A DNA stretch of 64,000 nucleotides, taken from the NCBI RefSeq assembly GCF_048771995.1, contig NC_133024.1, positions 59,230,501-59,294,500 on the forward strand, read 5' to 3'. Below the pieces are notes generated by a model. The model did no database searches. It was not told where the DNA came from and saw only the letters and a program-made list of their open reading frames with translations. The position numbers were made by a program, and so were the translations under genes. Origin of the DNA: Taeniopygia guttata (Eukaryota > Chordata > Aves > Passeriformes > Estrildidae). Numbering within the stretch: the stretch's first letter is position 1; each line of letters opens with the position of its first letter. Positions 39,976 through 48,139 of the stretch are shown here, one piece after another.

Positions 39976-40345
39976 GGGAAGGGAAGGGAAGGGAAGGGAA
40001 GGGAAGGGAAGGGAAGGGAAGGGAAGGGAAGGGAAGGGAAGGGAAGGGAAGGGAAGGGAAGGGAAGGGAAGGGAAGGGAAGGGAAGGGAAGGGAAGGGAA
40101 GGGAAGGGAAGGGAAGGGAAGGGAAGGGAAGGGAAGGGAAGGGAAGGGAAGGGAAGGGAAGGGAAGGGAAGGGAAGGGAAGGGAAGGGAAGGGAAGGGAA
40201 GGGAAGGGAAGGGAAGGGAAGGGAAGGGAAGGGAAGGGAAGGGAAGGGAAGGGAAGGGAAGGGAAGGGAAGGGAAGGGAAGGGAAGGGAAGGGAAGGGAA
40301 GGGAAGGGAAGGGAAGGGAAGGGAAGGGAAGGGAAGGGAAGGGAA
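39976..40345. repeat. (GGGAA)74 pentanucleotide satellite-like array
   Basis: Seventy-four perfect copies of GGGAA, 370 bp, with no interruption in the given sequence. The plus strand is pure purine with a GGG run every five bases, so it can in principle form G-quadruplex or triplex DNA. The other strand reads as repeating Pro-Ser-Leu-Pro-Phe in all frames, an artefact of the array rather than a protein. Perfect purity argues for recent expansion or for repeat-length uncertainty in the assembly. Confidence 0.98.
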
Positions 40346-40720
40346 GAATAATGCATCATCTGTAAGATGTGACCTCTTGCTAATGTGCTCAGGATACTTA
40401 ACAAGAGTTTTTGCAAATGGCACATATTAAATAAACAAGTATGCCTTCAGCCAGCAAGATGCTATTTCTCCCTGCAAGGAATAAATAATACTTAAAATTC
40501 TTTGTATTGAGATTTGTAACTACAAAAAATCATGGGTGGTAATTCCCAAATAGCCTTGTGGAATTCTTTCTGCAGCTGAACCACAGCAAGCTGCCTCTCA
40601 AGCATTGGTTTATTCCCTAAGAATTAGGGAGAGGCATCTCTAAGGCACTGTATTTACCCCCTGCTGCTGGGAGGTTTTGTCTGGGTGCTCTCTGGACAGT
40701 TTCCAGGCATGTTATTGAAG

Positions 40721-41249
40721 AGTATTTCTTTTCCCTTCCACAACAGTCACTTGCTCACTCTCCCCCCCAACTCGGATAGGGTAGAGATTTGGAGAAATGG
40801 AAAGATTTACGGGTTGGTATCAGACAGTTTAACAGGTAAAGCAAAAGTCGAGCACACAAGCAAAGCACAACAGGGAATCTACTCATCACTTCATGGGCAG
40901 GCAGGTGTCCAGCCAGCTCCACTAAAGCAGGGCTCCATCACATGTAATGGTGTCTTGGGAATACAAACTCCGTAATTCCAAACATTCCTTCTTCCCCCAG
41001 CTTTATATGCTGAGTATGATGCCATATGGTCTGGGATATCTCTTTGGGTCAGCTGTCCTAGCTGTCCTCTCCCAGCCCTCTCACTGGTGGGGTGAGAGGC
41101 AGAAAGGGCCCTGACTCTGTGTCAGCCCTGCTCAGCTATAATAAACACATCCCTGTGTTATCAACACTGCTCTCCACACAAAACCAAACTATAGCCCCAC
41201 ACTAGCTCCTGTGAGGAATCCTAGCTCTCTCCCAGCCCAAACCAGCATA
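40721..41249 (+). repeat. 5' LTR of the fossil element
   Basis: This block aligns along its length with 42607-43193 but lacks a clear match to the first part (the TGTTGTGGTTTAAC start) of that copy, so its 5' border is approximate (40690-40735). It ends near CCCAAACCAGCATA. Confidence 0.65.
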
Positions 41250-41726
41250 TTCTCCATTTCTGATTCCATACCATTTACATCAAGCTCAGGTCCCACACTA
41301 CCCATACATCCTCATTACCCACCACCACTGTTGCCATCCCTTGATATAATACACAGGTATAATTTCCTTAGTCTACGGCTCACCTCTGTGAAATGTTTGT
41401 CAAGCATCCACAAACATCCACAAAATGAGGATTTTGTCCTTTGAGTTCATTTAGTCCATGACTTTGGTCAGGACAGGAGATGTGGTGTGCTGTGTGGAGT
41501 TACTGGGCACCAAAGGCAGGTCACGTCAGGTCACTGCTGCACTTGCACTGCTTCCTGTAAGGCTTGTCCTCCACTGGTTTGGGTGATTCCTGCTGTAGTA
41601 ATTCCTATAACATACAAGCCAAATTCCACATTACAACAATTTCAAGATGTTTCCATTACAATCTCCAAGTCTGGTTCCTTTGGAGCAGACCATGGGGTTT
41701 AAAATTGCAGTTAACTCTTCTGCTTG

Positions 41727-42320
41727 CCCTGCTCTGGCTTGGACTTTTCCACAGACCGCAGTCCTTTAGGAGTGTACCTGCTCCAAGTGAAGCCTTATCT
41801 ATGAACCACAGACTGTTCAGGGGTCTACCTGCTGTGGCATGGATTTACCCACAGCCACAGTTGCTTTAAGGTGGACCAGTTTCAGCATGGTCTTTTCCAT
41901 GGGCCACAATGCCTTCAGAGATGTTCCTGCTCCAGCATGGCCTCACTCACAGCCAGTCCTCGGAAAGTAAACCTGCTCCAGCATGGCCTCACCCATGACT
42001 ACAGTCCTTCCAGGAGTGTATTTGCTCTCTCCTGAGCTTTATCCACAGTCACACACTTTGGGGTAGTCTTGCATGACCTCAAGCACAGCCGCTGATGTTT
42101 CAAGGCGTGCCTTCTCCAGTATGGACTTCCCTTGGGCCACAATCCCTTCAGAGGTCCAGCTGCTGTGGCACACACATAACCATGGGCACAGATGCTGTGA
42201 GATGTACCTGCTCTGGTGTGGCCTTATCCAGGGCCACAGATGCCTCAGGGTGTCCAGCTCCCACATGGACTCATCCACAGACCACAGGCCCTTCCACTCT
42301 AGTCCACGCTGGAGTTCCAG
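41727..42320. repeat. Degenerate tandem repeat, about 48-50 bp period, about 12-13 units
   Basis: The phrase CCTGCTCCAGCATGGCCTCA and its variants recur near 41727, 41778, 41828, 41878, 41926, 41971, 42020, 42110 (with a double step before it), 42157, 42208, 42255 and 42303. Each is followed by a CACAG-CCACAG-type word. The steps are 45-51 bp. The array lies wholly between the two LTRs and seems to be part of the element's interior. Open frames across it are consequences of the repetition. Confidence 0.75.
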
Positions 42321-42606
42321 CCTGTCCAGAACAGCAGCACAGCAGCAGCTCTGGCTATCTGCCAGCCCAACACATTGCCACGGCTGTTATCGAAATGTTC
42401 CCAGGCACTGCAGAGTAAGCTGATAAGCAGCACAGCAGTGCAGTGAGCAGCCACTAATGAGCACTAGACTCAGGCAAGCAAGCCCTATGACAAACAGGAG
42501 CCTGTCAATTCATAGCAAAATAGTAACAATAATAGCGATAAAATCCATCGAGCACCTTCCAATCACATCTGGTGGTACTTCGAGCCCCACAACAGGTGAA
42601 AAGGAT

Positions 42607-43193
42607 TGTTGTGGTTTAACCAGGCAGCTGCTAAGTGCCACAACAGCCACTTGCTCTTATTTCTCTCTTTCCTTCCACAATAGTCACTTCCTTACTCCCC
42701 ACAGCGGGATAGGGGACAGAATCAGAAAAGTGAGAAAACTCATGCATTAAGGTAAAGACAGTTGAACAGAGAAGCAAACAAGGAATCCATTCACCAGCCC
42801 CCATGGGCAGACAGGTGTTCAGCCATCTCCAGGAAAGCAGGGCTCCACCACGTGTAACAGTGATTTGGGAACACAAACACCATCATTCTGAACTTCCTCC
42901 CCTTCTTCCCCCAGCTCTATACACTGCACACAACACCATATATTATAGGACACCCGTATGGTCAGTTGGGATCAGCTGTCCAGGCTGTGTCCTGTCCCAG
43001 CTCCTTGTGCAGCCCCAGCCCTCTCTCTGGTGGGGTGGGCTGGGAGGCAGAAAGGGCCCTGACTCAGTGTCAGCCCTGCTCAGCTGTAACAAACGCATCC
43101 CTGTGTTACCAACAGTTTTGGTCACAAATCCAACCAATGACCCCATACCATAATCTGAGGAAAAATAGCTAGACCCCAGCTACAGCTAGCACT
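42607..43193 (+). repeat. 3' LTR of the fossil element
   Basis: This block starts with TGTTGTGGTTTAACCAGGCA, a start I recall for this avian LTR family, and ends near CAGCTACAGCTAGCAC. It is the more complete of the two copies. It could also be an independent solo LTR that landed beside an older one, but shared orientation and the intervening interior favour a single element. Confidence 0.7.
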
Positions 43194-44839
43194 TTCAAGT
43201 ATTTATAGAAACCCCAGAATCTGACCCGCCTAGCCTTGCCTCAGAATTATGTGCCAAAAAAGTATTAGTTAAAAAAAAAAAAAAAAAGCCATAAGAAGAA
43301 AAAAGACCAGCAACCTGGTCTCGGTGCTAATTTGCTTTGATCAGTTTATCATATTGCTGTTATAAATAAAGGCAGTGTGCAGCTAATTGACAGCAAGAAA
43401 TTAAATGACAAACAGCTTGAATATAGCCTGAAGAGTTACTGAATTGGAGATATGCAGAGAATAAAAAGCTTGACATATAAAAGATATGTTACATTTAATA
43501 TGTGTCGCAGTGTGGATAAAAACAAGCATTTCATAGTTGTAAGAAGAAAAATTTTGGTGGAAAAAGACAACACTCTTGACCACTGATAACATTTGATTTA
43601 AAGTTCTCTGAAGATTTGTTCTAGAACAAAAGGAAAAATCAAAACAATTAATTCCAGAAGTATTACAACATTAACTGACAAACATCTACTCTTTGTCTGG
43701 ATTTCAAGCACAATTTAGTCAATTTGAATCCATTTCATGAAGAGGCTCCAGCTTTGCCAGAGCTATTGCTAAAATCATCTGAGCAACAAAACATTGCTTG
43801 GCCTCATTTTAGTAATTAAACAGCTCCAAGAACCAGCTCCACAGTTTAGAACTACTCAGTACATAAATGATCAGATTTGCTAGCATTGATTTGCTACTTT
43901 TTAGTACAGTGTACTAAAATTAATGTTATTACCTAACCCAAATCCTGAAGCCTTCCAAGTAATTTATTAAAGAACACTTAAAAAAAAAAACCCAACTGGA
44001 ATTTAGAATATGTTGATGCTGTTCTTCAAAGAAATAAACCCAAAGGTCCATTTTATTTTTAAATGAACAAAAAATTCTTCAGAAATTTTGGTAACTGAAG
44101 AGTGTGAAAAAGCTGAACTGTGTAAGTATATAAAAAAAATCAATTTTCACAATGTTATGGTCTGGAAGCACTGAATATAAAGGCAATACAAGACAGAATA
44201 TAAAGGCAACTGGAGACAATTAAACCCTTTAAAAAGCACCACTTATATTTTAAGTCAAATTAATTTCTTGCATTTTCATTTTAAGTTACTGCTTAAAAAT
44301 TGCAAATTCCTTTGCTCCCCTGGTTGCAGTGTATCAATCACAGCTTCACTACTCATTCACCTAGAAATTCATAAGCTCAGATTCAGTTTTAATCAGTATT
44401 ACTAAAGAAGCATTTTTTTCCAAACTTACACACACAAAAGTGGAAATTATTCTCAACTTTTTCCAGAAGGCAGAATTAATACTGTAATACAGGCTGACCT
44501 GGTGGGATAGCTGCAGTGCTTACTGCCTTTGTCACCCCAAGTTAAGGGTGGGAACTGTGCCAGCACGGAATGACCAGTACACAGGCAAGAGTAGAGTTTG
44601 CCACTAGGAAACAAATTATATATTCATATACAACACACATCTGTGGCCCTACAGTCCTGACCACACAGGACTGGACCAAACCCAGCGCTTTGCTTAGTCA
44701 GGTGCCCTATTCCCTCCTCCTCCGTTTAACTTCAGTATCTGCCTGTTTTAAAGAGCTGACCTCACCACCCATGTAAAACTGCATTGCAACATCTTAATAG
44801 TGGCTGTGGTTAACACCAGTACAATATAGAAACAGTGAT
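43194..44839. other. Short intergenic stretch downstream of TSC22D1
   Basis: AT-rich unique DNA with a 17-nt A run at 43271-43287. No gene was seen. It lies between the LTR element and the predicted 3' end of TSC22D1. Confidence 0.5.
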
Positions 44840-45992
44840 TTATCAACATTGTATGCTTTATTGAAAGTTGACAAGTGCAACAGTTAAATACATTGACGTG
44901 TTACAACTGTAGAGAACATGCACAAAAACATATGCATACTACTATACAGATCATATGCAAAAAACCCATACTGGGAAATCCAATTTTGTTTAATTCTTTG
45001 CTAGCAGGGCTTGATAATTTTTGGAGTGGTTTTTCCCATCTTGAACCAAACTACAAGGAACAATGATTTACTTCAAGATAATCAGCAGCCAGGGATCTTC
45101 AGAAGTTACACAAACAGCATTAATTTGCCAAATTCTGAACAGTTGCGTAGGTGCATTCTTATATATGTAGCATAAAAAAAAACTTTTCATACTTCTTCAG
45201 ATCAGCCAATGAGACAACTAAACTTCAATCTGTACAACCTAAATAGTTACAGTTTTCTATTTTACAAAGTAATTACACTAAATACACAAATATACAGTAG
45301 GCAAATAACCTTCATGGTAATTATCCTATGACCCAACAACTATATTGTCACCTACCTGTTTTCTATATATAATACAGCTTTATGCACCTGTCCACTGGTT
45401 CAGAAAACGGTGCAAATATTTGCACTTAAGGTTTCAGGTGACAATTAAGTGTTAAACACTGAGATTACCTTTCTCCCTCTTCCTCTTAGATCCTACACAC
45501 CAGTCCACACTTTGGAACCCCAATGCACTAGAGGGGGTTGAGCCATCACTTTTTACTCCAGTCTATTTCTTCACGTTTCCAAGGTTGAAAAGCACTTGTA
45601 TCAGCTGTAGCACTGGATGAATGGAAGATTTAAAAACAACCAAAAGAAAAAAAAAAAATCAGGCATGCAGCTTCGTTTCTCAGCCACTGGCAGAAGCTGC
45701 TCAAGTCCCCAGTATACTTGTGCTAATTCTCTGGAAGAAGTTTATTTTATTCAAGCAACCTAAGAACATAGACTCCTTCAAGCCAAAGGGGTAACGGAGG
45801 TAAGAGAGAGACAGATGAGTGTGTAATACAAGGGGGAGAAGCCTCTCCTGATGTGTGCAAGGCATGGAGTCCTCAGTCTGGGTTGCAACGTGCATTGAAA
45901 TGGATGAAGGGTGGCTGTGGCAGATTCCCGCTAGTCCTCCTCGCTCTGGACAGTCCAGAAGCCAGCAATCATGACGACGATGACATCTTGAG
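44840..45992 (-). other. TSC22D1 3' UTR
   Basis: The 3' untranslated part of the last exon runs from the TAG stop at 45993-45995 to a predicted poly(A) site near 44840. An AATAAA signal on the minus strand lies at 44857-44862. The implied length of about 1.15 kb agrees with the roughly 1.7-kb short TSC22D1 mRNA known in mammals. Another AATAAA at about 45745 could give a shorter form. The ends are inferred, not shown by transcripts. Confidence 0.65.
44857..44862 (-). terminator. Poly(A) signal AATAAA of TSC22D1
   Basis: Read on the minus strand, AATAAA sits in TTTCAATAAAGCATAC, with cleavage expected 10-30 nt further on. It is the best placed canonical signal for the expected mRNA length. 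Confidence 0.6.
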
Positions 45993-46250
45993 CTATGCTG
46001 AAGGCCCTGAGCCCTGTGATGCTGGCTGAGCAGGCTGCTGTGTTGTCCCTTGTGACTGGGAAGAGGAAGGTGGAGAACCAGTCTGCAGCTGTGCTTGGAA
46101 CTGGGCAAGCTGCTCTGGGCTGGCAAGTGTTTTTAGCAGCGTGTTTTCTTGCTCCAGCTGCGAGTTCTTCTCTATCAGCTCTTTGATTTGCTCTTTGAGG
46201 ACCTCCACTTCCTCCCTTACTGCGTACATCAAGTGACTCTTTACTAGATC
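45993..46250 (-). CDS. TSC22D1: TSC22D1 coding exon 3 (leucine zipper)
   Basis: The acceptor TTTTGCCTTTCAG precedes GATCTAGTAAAG (D-L-V-K). The exon codes residues 60-144: the end of the TSC box, the leucine zipper and the Gln/Ser/Pro-rich C-terminus, with TAG at 45993-45995. It continues into the 3' UTR. Confidence 0.97.
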   Translation of the reverse strand, partial: DLVKSHLMYAVREEVEVLKEQIKELIEKNSQLEQENTLLKTLASPEQLAQFQAQLQTGSPPSSSQSQGTTQQPAQPASQGSGPSA

Positions 46251-47865
46251 CTGAAAGGCAAAAGAGAGCGTGTGCGTTAGGAAGGCAGCGCGGCTCCCGC
46301 CAGGGGCAGCTGCCGCTGTGCAGTGTGCCCGCGGGCTCGGGCCGCGCTGTCCCGGCTGCGGCCGAGCGGGGCCGGGCCGGGCCGAGCGGAGCCGCGCCGG
46401 GACTCACGTGCGGCCCGGCCTGCACCGCGGCCCCGCCCCGCGCCAGGCCCCGCCCCCCGCGCGCCGGCTGCAGCCAGTTCTGGGCGCAGGTTGCCGCATT
46501 TCCCTCCCTCCCGCCCGCCGCGCGCGGCCGCGGGTGACGTCAGAGCGCGGCGCGGCCAATGGGCGGCCGAGTTATTTATAGTCGGGAGTTAAAGGCTCGG
46601 AGTTTGCCTAGCAACAGCCGGAGAGGCTCCCGGGAGAGCGGCTCCAGGCACCGCTCCAGTAACAAAGGGCGGCCGGGCCCCCGGCTCCGCGCCGGGCGGG
46701 GGCCGGGGCAGCGGCCGCGGCGGCCCCCGAGCTGAGGCGGCCGGCTCCGGGCACCGCAGCGCCCGTGCCGCCCGCGGGGAGAAGGGCGCAGCGGCAGTGG
46801 ATGCCCCGGCTGCAGCCCGCGGGGGATGCGTTCGCTAGGCTTGTTCGCCTGCGCTTGGGAGCGGGGGTGGAAGGGGGGGTGGGGGGGGGGGAAGTTAAAA
46901 AGATAAAATGAGAAGTACCCCAAAACCCCCTCTCTTTGGGACTGTAAAACCCCACAAATAGGCTCCGCTTTCTGCCCAGCAGCGCCCCTCCGCCGCCGCA
47001 TGGAGCCGGGATCAATCGTTTGGGGAGGCAGTAGCCAAGAGCAATGCCGTCATTCCCTCCCCGGCATCAATACACAAACGTGCGCATTCCTCCCCGCGGG
47101 AAGCCTTTGATCAATTAAAAATAACAAAGCTCCCGAAACCGACGCCGTGCCTCCCCTTCCGTTCCCGGCTCCGCTACCGAAACGCGTCCCAGCACGGCTA
47201 TCGCCGCTGTATCCCCATATTGTTTACTGCTTCAAGCACGAACAAGGTTTTATGCCCCATCGATACGTACCATCGCTTGCTCGATCTTGTTGTCGATAGC
47301 TACTACGCTTGCACCAGAGGAGCTGCAAGAGAGACAGAAAGAGAAAAAACATACAACATTAGCGGCGGCTGAATTATTTAAGAGACAAGAAACGCGAGCA
47401 TTGGCAGCCAGTTGGCTGAGAAAGTCATCCTCACACTGCCCTGCCGCCGCCTCACCAGGATGCTCTAATGCAGCAAAGCAACCTGTGAAGCCGTGCCGAG
47501 CCCCGCGCCCGCAGCCCGACCAGAATATCCCGATATTTTTCCCCCGACGGACCACAAAGATGGAACTCAATCGCAGGCTGCGACAGAAGCGGTGGGCGCC
47601 GGGGAGGGCAGCAGCTCCGGGGGGAGAGGCGGGCGCCGGTGCCGCCGCTGCGGCTCCCCCGGACAAAGGAGCCAGCCCGGAGCTCACCTGCCCCGCTACC
47701 GCCGCGCCAGCAGAGCCGCTCAGACACAACACTTATTTACCTACTGTCGAGCCTCAGAGACGAGTTGTCGGTGCCCAGCAATGACGATAAGAACGAAATC
47801 GAGAAGTGTCTTAGTTGATAAACTCCTAGATCCATTGCCACCGGTCTACAACATTGGGCATTCAT
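45993..47865 (-). CDS. TSC22D1: TSC22D1, short isoform (144 aa, three exons)
   Basis: The gene encodes TSC22 domain family member 1 (TSC-22), a TGF-beta/BMP-responsive leucine-zipper regulator that forms homo- and heterodimers with family members and affects transcription, growth and apoptosis; it is found in cytoplasm and nucleus. Joining 47865-47741, 47322-47271 and 46250-45993 gives 435 nt: 144 codons plus TAG, the length of the human short form. Residues 1-41 begin [20 protein letters not shown]. The TSC box covers about residues 45-75 ([15 protein letters not shown], then [14 protein letters not shown]). Zipper leucines L77, L84, L91 and L98 are spaced exactly by seven. The tail from P104 is Gln/Ser/Pro-rich and ends GSGPSA. 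Met1 has a weak start context and Met11 a strong one (G at -3, G at +4), so a 134-residue form is possible. All four splice junctions are GT-AG. Confidence 0.97.
46535..46615 (+). promoter_or_regulatory. Promoter-like module: CRE, CCAAT, TATA-like, X-box (antisense or bidirectional)
   Basis: Inside intron 2 the plus strand has a full CRE (TGACGTCA) at 46535-46542, CCAAT at 46556-46560, TTATTTATAG at 46572-46581 and GTTTGCCTAGCAAC, an RFX X-box-like motif, at 46602-46615. The order CRE, CCAAT, TATA suits plus-strand transcription starting near 46605, antisense to TSC22D1. On the minus strand the same AT core reads TATAAATA, a better TATA match, but CRE and CCAAT would then lie downstream. Human TSC22D1 has an annotated antisense RNA (TSC22D1-AS1), which makes an antisense start plausible. 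No transcript evidence is available here. Confidence 0.45.
46863..46891 (+). other. G-run cluster in intron 2
   Basis: G runs of 5, 2, 7 and 11 residues lie in close succession on the plus strand, between the promoter-like module and exon 2. They can support a G-quadruplex on the non-template strand of TSC22D1. They may also be an assembly or sequencing trouble spot. Confidence 0.7.
47271..47322 (-). CDS. TSC22D1: TSC22D1 coding exon 2
   Basis: A 52-nt exon encoding the start of the TSC box, [14 protein letters not shown]. The acceptor is a good pyrimidine tract ending TCTCTCTTGCAG, and the donor is GCGATG|GTACGT. It is shared by the short and long isoforms in other vertebrates. Confidence 0.96.
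47741..47865 (-). CDS. TSC22D1: TSC22D1 short-isoform coding exon 1
   Basis: This exon codes residues 1-41 plus two bases of codon 42. The donor on the minus strand is AGTAG|GTAAAT. The AGT-AG then C-TCC junction with exon 2 gives the run of four serines seen in other vertebrates. This exon is specific to the short isoform; the long isoform starts from a far upstream exon that is not in the window. Confidence 0.95.
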
Positions 47866-47900
47866 GCAACCGCGGCCAGAAACACTCCCCGGAAAAAAAA

Positions 47901-47908
47901 TATATAAA
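47901..47908 (+). promoter_or_regulatory. Consensus TATA box facing antisense
   Basis: TATATAAA followed by GG is a near-perfect TATA box on the plus strand, 36 bases upstream of the TSC22D1 start codon on the opposite strand. Plus-strand transcription would start near 47935. On the minus strand the same tract reads TTTATATATT and could serve as a weaker TATA box, placing a start almost at the ATG. Confidence 0.35.
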
Positions 47909-47956
47909 GGTCTCGCTCCTCTCGAAGGCGTGTGTGCGTGCGGAGCCGCTCCGCCG

Positions 47957-48010
47957 GGCGAGGCGAGGCGAGGCGAGGCGGGGCCGGGACCCTGCGGGAC
48001 CCTGCGGGGC
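47957..48010. repeat. Short GC repeats in the 5' UTR
   Basis: Four to five GGCGA units at 47957-47980 are followed by a duplicated GGGACCCTGC. Both lie within the predicted 5' UTR of the short TSC22D1 mRNA. No ATG occurs on the minus strand between about 48060 and the start codon, so no upstream ORF is present. Confidence 0.7.
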
Positions 48011-48057
48011 TGCGCTCGGCCGGCTCCGAGCGGGGTCAGCGCTCCGCCGCGCAGCAC

Positions 48058-48139
48058 AAAACCCGTGTACCCCGGCCCCCCCCCCTCATTTATGCGCCGG
48101 CGCGGCTCGCCATTGGCTGCGCTGCCCGGGCCCCGCCCC
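48058..48139 (-). promoter_or_regulatory. Core promoter of the TSC22D1 short isoform
   Basis: Reading the minus strand toward the gene: a GC box (GGGGCGGGG) at 48131-48139, CCAAT at 48112-48116 and a TATA-like GCATAAATG at 48087-48095. Their spacing predicts a start near 48060 and a 5' UTR of about 195 nt, inside the CpG island. The arrangement is a sequence reading only; other start sites in the island are likely. Confidence 0.5.

Larger units (their letters stand above)
40690..43193 (+). mobile_element. Old LTR element: LTR, tandem-repeat interior, LTR (fossil)
   Basis: Two similar blocks (about 40721-41249 and 42607-43193) in the same orientation flank an interior of about 1.36 kb. Shared landmarks are a TTCCACAA.AGTCACTT word, GGGCAG.CAGGTGT.CAGCCA, AGCAGGGCTCCA, CTTCTTCCCCCAGCT.TATA, CAGAAAGGGCCCTGACTC and CATCCCTGTGTTA. 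I know this LTR type from many neoavian genomes as an endogenous-retrovirus family, probably ERVL- or ERVK-like; exact naming needs a library search. The interior shows no gag, pol or env and looks like a non-autonomous element. The two LTRs have clearly diverged, so the insertion is old, and the element is broken. Confidence 0.65.

Noticed and set aside
39926-40425. Two 160-165-codon frames of repeating Pro-Ser-Leu-Pro-Phe
   Set aside because: They are direct translations of the (GGGAA)n array; any frame of it is open. There is no gene context.
42073-42423. Plus-strand frames of 107-116 codons
   Set aside because: They lie within the degenerate tandem repeat inside the LTR fossil, and the apparent coding is repetition.
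1-44839. SERP2 or other neighbour expected beyond the 3' side of TSC22D1
   Set aside because: I looked for the short SERP2 protein sequence in the open frames and did not see it. It may lie outside the window.
45931-46425. 164-codon minus-strand frame overlapping TSC22D1 exon 3
   Set aside because: It reads through the exon 3 acceptor in a different frame from the zipper, starts from GTG, and runs over CpG-rich intron. It is a shadow of the real exon.
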